A stretch of 30,666 bases of DNA from JAIBBG01 sp043748015. GTDB lineage: Bacteria; Bacteroidota; Bacteroidia; Flavobacteriales_D; Sanyastnellaceae. Positions 1-8,124 of the stretch are shown one piece after another. Under the pieces are notes generated by a model that was not told the origin of the DNA, did not search any database, and saw only the letters and a program-made list of their open reading frames with translations. How positions within the stretch are numbered: position 1 is the first letter of the stretch; the number at the start of each line of letters is the position of its first letter. The translations under genes were made by a program, and so were the position numbers. The stretch is taken from assembly GCA_043748015.1 (NCBI GenBank), contig JAYTOA010000047.1:1-30666 (forward strand), in the 5' to 3' direction.

Positions 1-2147
1 CAACCAACATTAGATAGTGTTACGTTGAAAACGAAATCACCACAGCCCACAGGGTCAGAAGTACAAAGACAGAAGTAATAATCAGTATTGGCAGTAAGTG
101 CGATACCGAATTCGTAAGAGTTAAAAATGAAGCCATCCAATGGAATTCCATTGAATCCAACGCCACCAACAAGAGCGGTTAAGGCTCCACATCCAGCGCT
201 TCCTTCGAATACACCAATACCCACGTCAGTTCCATCACCGGCATCAGGTCCTTCTCCTAAACCATTCCAGAAATCGACCGAAAGTGCTTCAAAATTGCCC
301 GAGTTAATTACATACCAAATACCATATTGAGTTCCGAAACCTGCCCAAGGAGCCATTTCAGCATCTGGATTTGAACAGCACAAACTACCTGAGAAGTCCA
401 CACCTGAAGGAATTGGAAGAGCACCTGCACAGGCATCATTGATTGGAGCACCGGCACATGCAAGACATGTCATCTCAAGGTTGAAATCTATTCCAACGCC
501 GGCTCCGAATTCAGAAACCAAAACATTATAAGCGACACCATTAATAGAGGTGAAAGACACGCTGGACAAAAATCCTGCGCCACAACCATCATCATTGGCG
601 GCAACACAAACAGGGGTCGTGCAGTCACCTGCATAAACGTGAATTTTAGTATCGCCAGCCGGGGAGTTACAAGTGGAAAGCGTGACTTGATCACCAGTTC
701 CAATGAAAGTATACCAAACACCAGGAGCTGTAACTGCTATTCCAGTACAAGCCGGTGGAGTTCCGTCAAGATTCGAATTGATTGTTGTACCCGCGATCAC
801 CTGTCCGCATCCAATTGCTACAGCATTTGCACAGACATCATTTGCCGGAGGACAAATACAAGATCCATCATCAGCAGTGGCGAATTGGTTGTAGTTATTG
901 CAACCAGGATCTGTGCAACCATTGATAACACAACCAGTCTGACCAGCCCAAGCAAATCCAACGTTTGCATTTGCCCCGCCACTAATCAAAGTGGTACCGC
1001 TTAGTGTAGTCAAAGACCATCCAACTTCATCAGGGAAAGTACCGCCGGTTACAGACATAGTGTAACAACCGGGAATAAGACACTCAGAGAATGAGCCTGT
1101 CGTACCGTTTGCCAATGTTCCAGTTCCAACAGTAGCGAAATTTTGGTCAAGTATGATCCAGTTTGCACCGTTCCATCCGTCGCCAAATGTGTCTGTCATT
1201 TCCATCACGTAAATTTGTCCGCCACCTGTACACGCCAAACAACTTCCGTCATCGCATGAAGCAGCAGGATTATAATTGGTTGCCATAATATCTGTACAGC
1301 CGGAGACAAGTCCGCCAAGGCCCATTGTAACTGAAACAGGTCCAGCGCCACCACTCAAAGTTCCTGTTGCATCCGTTCCTGCATCGGCATTTGTAAATGT
1401 GAAAGTTGCTCCATTCCAGCCATCACCGAAAGTATCAGTCATGGTGAAAGTATATCCACAACCGGCAGCGGGCAAGCATATTTCACCTGTAAATGGTGCA
1501 CCACCACTTAGAATCAAGTTTGATGAAGCGTCGAAAAGCTGCCATCCGATCTCACCGGGGAATTGACCGGCTGTGACCGTTAAAGTTTCGCAATAGCCAA
1601 GGCAGCAAGAGCCATCGTCGTTAGTCGCATCTGCAGAATAGTTACATGCGGCAGGATTGGTGCAACCATCGGAAAGTAGAGCACAACTAATTGTGAACTC
1701 GAAATTTCCTTGAGAAGCATTCCAACCACCAACTCGCACGAGGTAAGTTGTTCCACTTGTCATTGCGAAGGTAACTTGAGAAGCCACGCCAGCGCCAAAA
1801 TCATCGTTAGCAGCAACGCATCCGAATGGTCCACCGCAATCACCTGTATATACGTGTATTTTAGTGTCGTAATTGGTGCCTGCTCCAATGGTTGACATGG
1901 TAACGTTACCGGCACCAGGCGCAGTAAATGAATACCAAATCTGGCCGGCTGTGCCTACTGTTTGAGTCTGGCAGGTTCCGGCACCGGAAGTAGCGTTGTC
2001 GTTAGCGACACCGGTTGTACTTCCGAAAATAACATTGCCGCAGTCTACGGCAACTGCAGTAGCACATGTTTGCTGAGCATCCATTGCTCCCCAACAGACA
2101 GCCAACATCACAGTTAGAACAGCACTAATTCTTGTAAAAGTTTTCAT
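1..2147 (-). CDS. Large secreted multi-repeat cysteine-rich surface protein (C-terminus outside window)
   Basis: Reading leftward from the ATG at 2147, an uninterrupted frame of 715 codons runs off the left edge, so the protein is incomplete at its C-terminus. It opens with a signal peptide (about residues 1-24, ending MDAQQ). Modules repeat: a domain of about 120 residues occurs at roughly 27-153 and again at 439-560 (shared core DTKIHVY-GDC and CVAANDD). A short calcium-loop-like motif, GCTD-x-NYN-x-DDGSC, occurs at 161-181, 283-303 and 410-430. TDTFGDGWNGA occurs at 237-247 and 318-328. Such modules are common in T9SS-exported Bacteroidota proteins, so a sorting domain past the edge is expected but not seen. 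Adhesion or matrix binding is a guess; no catalytic motif is visible. Its neighbour at 2458 is on the same strand but 310 bp upstream. Confidence 0.88.
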   Translation of the reverse strand, partial: MKTFTRISAVLTVMLAVCWGAMDAQQTCATAVAVDCGNVIFGSTTGVANDNATSGAGTCQTQTVGTAGQIWYSFTAPGAGNVTMSTIGAGTNYDTKIHVYTGDCGGPFGCVAANDDFGAGVASQVTFAMTSGTTYLVRVGGWNASQGNFEFTISCALLSDGCTNPAACNYSADATNDDGSCCLGYCETLTVTAGQFPGEIGWQLFDASSNLILSGGAPFTGEICLPAAGCGYTFTMTDTFGDGWNGATFTFTNADAGTDATGTLSGGAGPVSVTMGLGGLVSGCTDIMATNYNPAASCDDGSCLACTGGGQIYVMEMTDTFGDGWNGANWIILDQNFATVGTGTLANGTTGSFSECLIPGCYTMSVTGGTFPDEVGWSLTTLSGTTLISGGANANVGFAWAGQTGCVINGCTDPGCNNYNQFATADDGSCICPPANDVCANAVAIGCGQVIAGTTINSNLDGTPPACTGIAVTAPGVWYTFIGTGDQVTLSTCNSPAGDTKIHVYAGDCTTPVCVAANDDGCGAGFLSSVSFTSINGVAYNVLVSEFGAGVGIDFNLEMTCLACAGAPINDACAGALPIPSGVDFSGSLCCSNPDAEMAPWAGFGTQYGIWYVINSGNFEALSVDFWNGLGEGPDAGDGTDVGIGVFEGSAGCGALTALVGGVGFNGIPLDGFIFNSYEFGIALTANTDYYFCLCTSDPVGCGDFVFNVTLSNVG

Positions 2148-2457
2148 CAAGCATTTGGTTTTGGTTATACACACTTAAAATTATTAATTCTTTGATGCAG
2201 GAGATGGTTTAGACATAACCTACACGAGAAACTAAGGTTAGCAATAAAATCTTAATCTCGACATCAAACGTAATCCAAGATGGAATTTCTTCTCAAAAGG
2301 AAATATGAAGTAGTCGTTAATCAGGTTTTAAACTGGCCGCAAGATATAAGACATTCTATACTCAGACCGTCGTGAGTAAAAAAAAAAATATGAACCGTTG
2401 GAATGCTCTCTTCAATTGACCGTATACTAAGGGTTGAATCCAGGAATATTTCTCAAA
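2148..2457. other. Intergenic region without a supported gene
   Basis: This 310-bp AT-rich spacer separates the large secreted protein from the exosortase operon; both read leftward. It should hold the promoter of the secreted protein and the end of the exosortase transcript, but I find neither a convincing TAnnTTTG box nor a stem-loop. A run of eleven A at about 2378-2388 reads as a T-tract on the minus strand without a clear hairpin before it. No open frame here looks like a gene. Confidence 0.5.
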
Positions 2458-2940
2458 TCATCTGCCCCACATTTCAGCATGCCAGCTATTGGCAAATGGC
2501 ACTATCCATTTCGACTTCAGATCGGCAATTTTGCGAATGGTATTGTCAAAAACAATCGTTTGATCCGTTATGTTTCCCGCTTTGCGCATTGCCCAGAAGA
2601 CGTTGAGCGGTAAGTCTTTCATCACCCCATTTTCCAGAAAAGCCACTTGTGTTCGATCAAAAAAGTTTAATTGAAATTCTTCTTCCATACGCTTCAGGAA
2701 ATTAACGGATTTGTCGATACCGCATCCGCTGGCCAATGCCTTGTTCTCGTCAGCCGCAATAATTAGAAATCTATGGTGAAGAATTTCTCCCGCGGCTTCC
2801 ATTGTTTTCCCATGAGAAGACCAATCATCGATAAAATTGCCCAGGTGATGAGCTATTTCCACTTCTTCTTGCTCATTAAGCAATCTATTACATTGATATA
2901 TCCAGATTCTGGAGTCGTCAGACAATTCGACTAATCTCAT
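2458..2940 (-). CDS. Conserved Bacteroidota hypothetical protein (often mislabelled 'ABC transporter ATPase')
   Basis: This 160-residue soluble protein has no signal peptide or membrane segment. I recognise a family widespread in Flavobacteriia by landmarks such as SRIWIYQCNR near the N-terminus, the W-x-x-HG segment (DDWSSHGK), RFLIIAADE, SGCGIDKSV and the terminal WIVPFANSWHAEMWG. Databases frequently call relatives 'ABC transporter ATPase', but no Walker A, Walker B or signature motif is present, so that label is unsupported. Function is unknown. The ATG at 2940 lies 9 bp after the stop of the exosortase-partner gene, so it is probably the last gene of that operon. Whether this link is functional or only positional cannot be told. 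Confidence 0.8.
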   Translation of the reverse strand: MRLVELSDDSRIWIYQCNRLLNEQEEVEIAHHLGNFIDDWSSHGKTMEAAGEILHHRFLIIAADENKALASGCGIDKSVNFLKRMEEEFQLNFFDRTQVAFLENGVMKDLPLNVFWAMRKAGNITDQTIVFDNTIRKIADLKSKWIVPFANSWHAEMWGR

Positions 2941-2949
2941 GATTCAATA

Positions 2950-3489
2950 TTATTTTTTAGATTGATTTCTTAATAACCAACTTGCGGGTAATAGGATCAT
3001 CAAAGGCACGAGTGACTGCAAGCCACCTACTAATTTTCTACTCACACCATAGGCTTGAGGTAATGTGCCGGTAAGCAAACCTCCTACATAAATCGCAAAA
3101 GATAAAATAAAGAAAAACAGATAGAGTCGTAATGTCCATTTAAAATAAAGGCGCTCATTGGTCCACCACATGATAAGCCATGCGTTTATGAACATAAACG
3201 CAACGACGAATAGCAGGGTAATGACCCATTTCAGGCGCACAAGATTCTCCCTGGACAATTGGTTCAACCAATCAATTCTTTTGTGATTATGATAATAATC
3301 AAAAGGCGCATTAACCTTGACTTGTTCGAGCCAAACCTGTTTAGTATTTGAATCCTGCTGAAAAAACGTGGGTATTCTGTCGCCTGTTTCCAATAAATAA
3401 TTGACACTTACCTTCAGATTTTCCTGAAGAAAACCGATGACCAAAGCCACCAAAACCAAGATGGAGATTTTGATCACTTTATGCCTCAT
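2950..3489 (-). CDS. Exosortase-associated multi-pass membrane protein (XrtX-associated type)
   Basis: This 179-residue protein has an N-terminal hydrophobic segment (about residues 6-22), then a hydrophilic stretch of about 65 residues probably outside the cytoplasm, then three hydrophobic segments near 88-108, 119-141 and 152-171, and a short basic tail. It overlaps the 3' end of the exosortase gene by 11 bp (ATG at 3489 inside the last codons), so the two are translated together. Small membrane partners directly next to an exosortase are a known arrangement in Bacteroidota (XrtF- and XrtX-associated families). I assign this one from context and topology rather than from a motif I can name. 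It may present the substrate, or handle what is attached after cleavage. Confidence 0.65.
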   Translation of the reverse strand: MRHKVIKISILVLVALVIGFLQENLKVSVNYLLETGDRIPTFFQQDSNTKQVWLEQVKVNAPFDYYHNHKRIDWLNQLSRENLVRLKWVITLLFVVAFMFINAWLIMWWTNERLYFKWTLRLYLFFFILSFAIYVGGLLTGTLPQAYGVSRKLVGGLQSLVPLMILLPASWLLRNQSKK

Positions 3490-4057
3490 GCTTCCTGGAT
3501 TTCGTCAATCCTAAACCGGAAAATTTGTTCACCCAAATCCACCAAAGCAAAAAAACGAATGCATAGACTATGATTGTGAACGTGTAGTCATGGTTAAATG
3601 CCAGCCAATCCTCATTGATATGAACTATGACCGCTAAACCTAGGACACGGAGCACGTTGAAAAGGTGAATCAAAATCACTCCCAATGGCAGGAACCACAT
3701 TTTATGTTTCCAGGGACCCGGAAAAGCGATCACAAATGACACAAATAACGCGAACAACACCGACCCGTCACATGGGGCACCTATAGTTACACCCATTGAA
3801 CCGGAGATACCTACATGGCTTCTGTATACACCGTCTATGACAGAATAGTCTGTGATTTCATAACCAAAAACGGATAGAGTTCTCTCGGCCAATCGCACCA
3901 GGCTATCGATTACGACCTGATCAAAATTGGTTGCCGGCTTTAAATAGTACTCGTATCCAACATACCAAGCAATGTATAGCCCGGTGCTGACAATAATAAA
4001 TCTGAAAAATGGATTACGCAGAAGCGACAAAAAATCAAGCCTTTTTGTGACCGACAT
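3479..4057 (-). CDS. Exosortase family transpeptidase/protease, XrtX-like
   Basis: This is a 192-residue integral membrane enzyme expected to cut a C-terminal sorting signal and probably transfer the mature protein to a surface acceptor. The three exosortase catalytic residues can be placed: Cys96 in GAPCDG, Arg137 in HLFNVLRVLG, and His156 in FNHDYTF just before the last membrane segment. About five or six hydrophobic segments are visible. The motif around the cysteine differs from the GCN form I associate with flavobacterial XrtF, so XrtX or a related type fits better; the subtype is inferred. I chose the ATG at 4057 (MSVTKRLDFL) over a longer non-ATG frame because AAAAGG lies 6 bp upstream. 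Its start overlaps the substrate gene by 23 bp and its end overlaps the partner gene. Confidence 0.85.
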   Translation of the reverse strand: MSVTKRLDFLSLLRNPFFRFIIVSTGLYIAWYVGYEYYLKPATNFDQVVIDSLVRLAERTLSVFGYEITDYSVIDGVYRSHVGISGSMGVTIGAPCDGSVLFALFVSFVIAFPGPWKHKMWFLPLGVILIHLFNVLRVLGLAVIVHINEDWLAFNHDYTFTIIVYAFVFLLWWIWVNKFSGLGLTKSRKHEA

Positions 4058-4253
4058 CGTATGCCTTTTTACCACCAAAAGCAAGACCTGCTGCAATTAA
4101 CAGACTAACGCCACCATCAATCGGACAAGCCGGCCCGAATGGCGGACTACATGGTGGAGATCCTCCTGCCGGTGGTCCCGGCTGAGCACATAAACAAAGT
4201 GGCATCGCTAGAAGCAATACCAAAACCAATTTGCGCAAAACTGTGGTCATCAT
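4035..4253 (-). CDS. Miniature PID-CTERM-like exosortase substrate
   Basis: A 72-residue exported protein. Residues 1-23 form a signal peptide (basic start, LVLVLLLAMPLCLCA, then Q). Only about 20 residues of Pro/Gly-rich sequence with two cysteines (Cys35, Cys43) follow. Then comes a sorting signal of the classic tripartite form: PIDGG at 44-48, a hydrophobic helix 49-59, and a basic tail (GKKAYDVGHKKA). This matches the PID-CTERM type of Bacteroidota exosortase targets. The gene overlaps the start of the exosortase gene, which makes it the likely cognate substrate. Start: a TACATTTG promoter box at 4285-4292 puts transcription start near 4278, ruling out more upstream starts; the ATG at 4253 (or 4250, possibly 4271) fits. 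Function of the mature peptide is unknown. Confidence 0.78.
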   Translation of the reverse strand: MMTTVLRKLVLVLLLAMPLCLCAQPGPPAGGSPPCSPPFGPACPIDGGVSLLIAAGLAFGGKKAYDVGHKKA

Positions 4254-4284
4254 TGAAGAAATTAATTGCATCTCTTTAAAGAAG

Positions 4285-4292
4285 CAAATGTA
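4285..4292 (-). promoter_or_regulatory. Promoter -7 box of the exosortase operon
   Basis: On the minus strand this reads TACATTTG, an exact match to the Bacteroidota -7 consensus TAnnTTTG. It lies 31 bp before the chosen ATG at 4253. A T-rich stretch occupies the -33 position but no exact TTTG is seen there. The assignment is from pattern only. Confidence 0.55.
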
Positions 4293-4468
4293 AGCATCTA
4301 AGTAATAAACAGAAAAAAAAGTCTTCAACTTTATGAAAACATGAACTATGTCAAACAAGGGCAATGTTCGGCTTACAACGATTGAATATCAAAAGCATTC
4401 TACCTCCGTTGCACAAACGGACATAGATTAGGTATTTCTGTATCACTGTTTAGACTCAATGTCTACTA

Positions 4469-4476
4469 TATATTTG
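4469..4476 (+). promoter_or_regulatory. Promoter -7 box of the polysaccharide operon
   Basis: TATATTTG matches TAnnTTTG exactly and lies 29 bp before the ATG at 4506, giving a short leader. The -33 element is weak (CTGTTTAG about 17 bp upstream). Together with the box at 4285-4292 it defines a divergent promoter region of about 180 bp shared with the exosortase operon. Confidence 0.55.
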
Positions 4477-4505
4477 CCGCCCCTCTCTATGGTGTAAACG
4501 GCAAT

Positions 4506-6950
4506 ATGACAACCCAACCACAAAAAACGAATTTCCTTGACGCGGATGATTTAAGGCCCATTCTGAAATTTGTCAGTAAGAATTGGTATTTGATGATCAT
4601 CTTCTCCTGCATTGGTTTGATGTTCGCTATGTTTTACACGCATAGGCTTCCCAACATCTATGCAGCAAAAGCAGAAATCCTTCTTAAGTCATCTGAGACA
4701 TATGATTACCAAACTCAGATCTACAAGGATCTTGGATACTTTTCCCTTTTGCAGGATATTACAAATCAGAAGCGAATTCTAGGTTCTTACGATCTTATAG
4801 AAAAGGCCCTGAAGAAACTTGAGTTTACTCAAAGCTATTATCTTGTTGGAAGAGTAAGAACAGAACAGGTAGATAAGTTCGCTTATTTTGATGTGAAGTG
4901 CGATTGGCGCAGGATTGAAACAAAATTATTGAACAAACCTTTCAACCTCAAAGTAGTTGACCTTAGTCACTATGCTCTAAGTTATGTTCTAGATGGAAAA
5001 AAACTCACACATGAATTCGAGTTTGGTAAATTATACGAGGACGTCAACTTTACAATTCGCGTAGAATTATTACCGCGGGTTGATGAAATAAGCTTGAAGA
5101 GCATACAGGAACAGAATTTCCAGTTTCAGGTTCATCATCCTGATTACATGATTTCAAAATTCAAAGGTGCGCTTTCGATAACGAATGCAGAGTACACGAG
5201 TATTCTCACGATCACCGTGAAAGACTTGCTCGAAAGCCGTGCAAAACTTTTTCTTGACACGCTGGCAAGTGTGTACATTGATTATACTCTGAGGAATCAA
5301 GTGGCTGTGAATCAAAATACACAAGCTTATATCGATAAACAGGTTGACGAAATAATGGTCATTCTCGATTCTCTTGAGGGTGTCATGGAAGACTTCAAAA
5401 GCGAACGGCACATTCTTGATCTCAGTGTGGAGCAAAAGCAAGCATTTGATATGCTCGCACAAGCAGAAATGCAAATACAGTCCCTAAATCTAAGAAAACA
5501 AGCCATTGAAGATCTTGAAAGATTTCTCGAGAAAGAAAAAGATGTTTCTGTGATTCCACCCATGAATTATCTGTCCGGCGAGGATGCTGCTTTGAACAGC
5601 ATGGTAATGGATCTTTTTAATTTAAGACAGCGTCGAACTGAATTATTGGTCGATATGAAGCCATCAGACAGAAGGGTTCAGAAAGTAGATTCTATAGTGA
5701 AGACGATTCGCAACTCTGTGTTCAGATATACTACTGATAATAAGTCGGCGATTATACAACGCATCAAAGATCAGGAGGAGAGCCGAGCAAGGGCTGAACA
5801 AAAACTCGTGAATATCCCGCGATCGCAGCGTGATTTATTGAGTATTGAAAGAAAGCTGACGGTGAATGAGGGATTGTACACTTTCCTTCTTCAAAAGAAA
5901 GCGAATACTGTCATAGCCCGCGCGGCGATCATTCCACAAACAAGTGTAATTGAAGCAGCGCGTTCACTGGGTGTTGTAGGTCCTGAGAAGAAAAATACAA
6001 TCTGGACATACATGGGTATCGGTTTATTCCTTGCATTGATTATTGGTTTCGTTCGCGCTATTTTCTTTGAGCGCATTGAGAATGCAAGAGAGATGAAGGC
6101 TATAAGCCGTCTTCCACTCCTAGGTGGTGTACCTAATTATCAGGACATAGATCTGGAGCCGATTGTAATTGTGAGTAATCCTCGATCAAATGTGAGTGAA
6201 TCTTTCCGATCCATTCGAACCAATCTGCAATACATCCTTCCGGAGGAAGGCCCAAAAGTGATACTTGTCACATCATTGCATCCGGGAGAAGGAAAGACGT
6301 TCGTTTCAGTCAATCTCGCTTCTGTACTTGCTAAAGCTTCGAAGCGCGTAATTGTACTTGACTTCGATATGCACAAACCGAAAGTGCACAAGACATTTAA
6401 TCTTGAAAACGTTAGCGGTATTTCTTCCTATCTGATAGGTAAAACGGACTACAAATATTCGTTGATAACCACTCAGATTGACAATCTGGATGCTATCACC
6501 GCGGGACCTGTTCCACCCAATGCGTCGGAACTTGTCTTGAATGCGCGTGTTGACCTTTTGTTTCAAGGATTGAAAGACAACTATGATTATATCATTGTAG
6601 ATACGCCACCGTTGATGCTGATCAGCGACTCGCTTGTTTTGCTCAACAAGGCTGATCTTGGAATATTTGTGATGAATACGGAAAAGGCAACAAAAGCCGG
6701 AGTTCGACATCTCGAAGAAGTACTGAGACAAAACAATCTCATGAGAAATTCAATTCTTCTGAATAACATTAAGCAGAAGCGTTGGAAGTATTATTACGGT
6801 AAATACGCGTACAGATATGGTTATGGTTATGGCTACGGTTATGGCTACGGAAACGCCTATGGCAGTTACACTTATGGAAGTACATATTACACAAGTGACG
6901 ACGAGAGCAAGCCTAAACGCCGTAATAAAGCAAAAGGAAATGGTGCGTAA
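4506..6950 (+). CDS. Polysaccharide co-polymerase / BY-type tyrosine autokinase (Wzc-like)
   Basis: This 814-residue inner-membrane protein is expected to control chain length and export of a surface polysaccharide. The N-terminal Wzz domain begins with a membrane segment at about 26-46. A long, partly coiled-coil periplasmic region follows, then a second membrane segment at about 498-518. The cytoplasmic kinase has Walker A at about 592-598 (HPGEGKT), Walker A' with Asp619 and Asp621 (VIVLDFDMHKP), and Walker B near Asp699 (IIVDTPP). The C-terminus is an autophosphorylation tail with 16 tyrosines in about 37 residues, including six consecutive Tyr-Gly pairs, ending in a basic stretch (KPKRRNKAK). 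Such kinases cycle between phosphorylated monomers and rings; the cognate phosphatase is not in the window. Its stop overlaps the next start (TAATG). Confidence 0.95.
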   Translation: MTTQPQKTNFLDADDLRPILKFVSKNWYLMIIFSCIGLMFAMFYTHRLPNIYAAKAEILLKSSETYDYQTQIYKDLGYFSLLQDITNQKRILGSYDLIEKALKKLEFTQSYYLVGRVRTEQVDKFAYFDVKCDWRRIETKLLNKPFNLKVVDLSHYALSYVLDGKKLTHEFEFGKLYEDVNFTIRVELLPRVDEISLKSIQEQNFQFQVHHPDYMISKFKGALSITNAEYTSILTITVKDLLESRAKLFLDTLASVYIDYTLRNQVAVNQNTQAYIDKQVDEIMVILDSLEGVMEDFKSERHILDLSVEQKQAFDMLAQAEMQIQSLNLRKQAIEDLERFLEKEKDVSVIPPMNYLSGEDAALNSMVMDLFNLRQRRTELLVDMKPSDRRVQKVDSIVKTIRNSVFRYTTDNKSAIIQRIKDQEESRARAEQKLVNIPRSQRDLLSIERKLTVNEGLYTFLLQKKANTVIARAAIIPQTSVIEAARSLGVVGPEKKNTIWTYMGIGLFLALIIGFVRAIFFERIENAREMKAISRLPLLGGVPNYQDIDLEPIVIVSNPRSNVSESFRSIRTNLQYILPEEGPKVILVTSLHPGEGKTFVSVNLASVLAKASKRVIVLDFDMHKPKVHKTFNLENVSGISSYLIGKTDYKYSLITTQIDNLDAITAGPVPPNASELVLNARVDLLFQGLKDNYDYIIVDTPPLMLISDSLVLLNKADLGIFVMNTEKATKAGVRHLEEVLRQNNLMRNSILLNNIKQKRWKYYYGKYAYRYGYGYGYGYGYGNAYGSYTYGSTYYTSDDESKPKRRNKAKGNGA

Positions 6951-7591
6951 TGGTTTCAATCATTATTACGACATATAATTATGCGAAATACGTGGAGCGA
7001 TCCATTCGCAGCGCAGTAGATCAAACTTTATCCGCATCAGAATATGAAGTAATAGTGGTGAACGACTGCTCTACTGACAACACCAAGGAAATTCTGGAGA
7101 ATTTTTCCCACGAAATAAGAGTCTTCAATCTGGAGCAAAATATGGGTTTGGCGGGTGCAAGGAATTTCGGAATCAAAAAAGCTCGCGGACAATTCATCGT
7201 ATTTCTGGATGCCGATGATTACATCCACAAAGATTTGCTCAGAACACAAAAATTATTTCTTGAAGAGAACAACAGTCTGGACGCCGTTTCCGTGGACTAC
7301 TACATTGTAGATGACAGAGGCAAACACCTGAACCACGTCAGTTCAGATACAAATCCTATTGCATGCGGCATCATGTTTCGCAAAGACTTCCTCTATAACA
7401 TCGGATTATATGATGAAGGTTTCAGAGCACGCGAGGAAGAAGATTTGCGCATTCGCTGGAAAGGAAAATACAATATCTACAATATCATTCTACCATTGTA
7501 CCGATACAGAATGCATGATCTGAATCTCACAAAAAATCATGATGAGATGGAAAAGCATCGTGCTTTATTGAAGTCCAAACACAACAAATGA
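6950..7591 (+). CDS. Glycosyltransferase family 2
   Basis: A 213-residue GT-A fold transferase that adds a sugar from a nucleotide donor to a growing glycan on the cytoplasmic face. It starts with the typical SIIITTYNYAKYVERSIRS segment and has the nucleotide-binding VVNDCSTDNT and the metal-binding DXD motif FLDADDY (Asp87, Asp89). The acceptor-side REEEDLRIRW segment carries the probable catalytic acidic residues. It is shorter than many GT2 enzymes and has no membrane helix. Donor and acceptor cannot be read from sequence. Translation is coupled to the kinase gene by a TAATG overlap and to the next gene by an ATGA overlap. Confidence 0.9.
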   Translation: MVSIIITTYNYAKYVERSIRSAVDQTLSASEYEVIVVNDCSTDNTKEILENFSHEIRVFNLEQNMGLAGARNFGIKKARGQFIVFLDADDYIHKDLLRTQKLFLEENNSLDAVSVDYYIVDDRGKHLNHVSSDTNPIACGIMFRKDFLYNIGLYDEGFRAREEEDLRIRWKGKYNIYNIILPLYRYRMHDLNLTKNHDEMEKHRALLKSKHNK

Positions 7592-8124
7592 GCAGGTTTT
7601 TACAGGGCGAGAAAATCTATTTGCGCGCGTTGTCACATTCCGATGCCACGGATGAATATCTATCTTGGCTCAATGATGAAGAAACAACACGAGGCCTAGC
7701 TTCCGGTGTATTCCCGTCGAGCATTGAGGAATTGAAAAAATTTGTGGACGGTGCAGTCGGCAGCAAAAATGTTGTGATGTTCGCCATTTGCGATTTAGTG
7801 AACGACACTCACATTGGAAACATCAAACTCGATCAATTTGATTGGGTTAGTCGCACGTGCGAACTTGGTCTTTTGATTGGAAATAAAAACTATTGGGGAA
7901 AAGGCATCGGATATGAAGTGTGCAAGCTCACTTTACAATACGCATTTAACGATCTCAATATTCGAAGAGTAACACTTGCTGTTTATGAAAACAATCCGGC
8001 GGCAATTAAACTATATCACAAACTTGGATTTGTAGAAGAAGGAAAATTACGCCAGCACATCTTTGAAGGCGGCTCTTACTATGACAAATTCTACATGGGA
8101 ATTTTCGCGGAGGAGTTGAAATGA
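7588..8124 (+). CDS. GNAT-family N-acetyltransferase (RimJ/RimL or PseH-like)
   Basis: A 178-residue acetyl-CoA-dependent acetyltransferase. The N-terminal GEKIYLRALSHSDATDEYLSWLND is typical of the RimJ/RimL-like branch of GNAT. The acetyl-CoA pyrophosphate loop is seen in NYWGKGIGYE, followed by the conserved RVTLAVYENNPAAIKLYHKLGF segment. In sugar clusters this branch acetylates an amino group on a nucleotide-linked sugar, as PseH does. That is the likely role here, because an aminotransferase lies two genes downstream, but ribosomal-protein acetylation cannot be excluded from sequence alone. It overlaps both neighbours by 4 bp (ATGA). Confidence 0.88.
   Translation: MSRFLQGEKIYLRALSHSDATDEYLSWLNDEETTRGLASGVFPSSIEELKKFVDGAVGSKNVVMFAICDLVNDTHIGNIKLDQFDWVSRTCELGLLIGNKNYWGKGIGYEVCKLTLQYAFNDLNIRRVTLAVYENNPAAIKLYHKLGFVEEGKLRQHIFEGGSYYDKFYMGIFAEELK

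Noticed and set aside
127..1895. Several plus-strand open frames of 60-120 codons
   Set aside because: They lie antisense to the uninterrupted 715-codon minus-strand frame with signal peptide and clear repeats; their translations are low-complexity with no domain.
2458..2940. 'ABC transporter ATPase' as the name for this gene
   Set aside because: The common database label is not supported: no Walker A, Walker B or signature motif is present.
4271..4364. Longer N-terminal extension of the small exosortase substrate
   Set aside because: The extension would sit in front of the signal peptide and upstream of the TACATTTG promoter box, so it would not be transcribed from that promoter.
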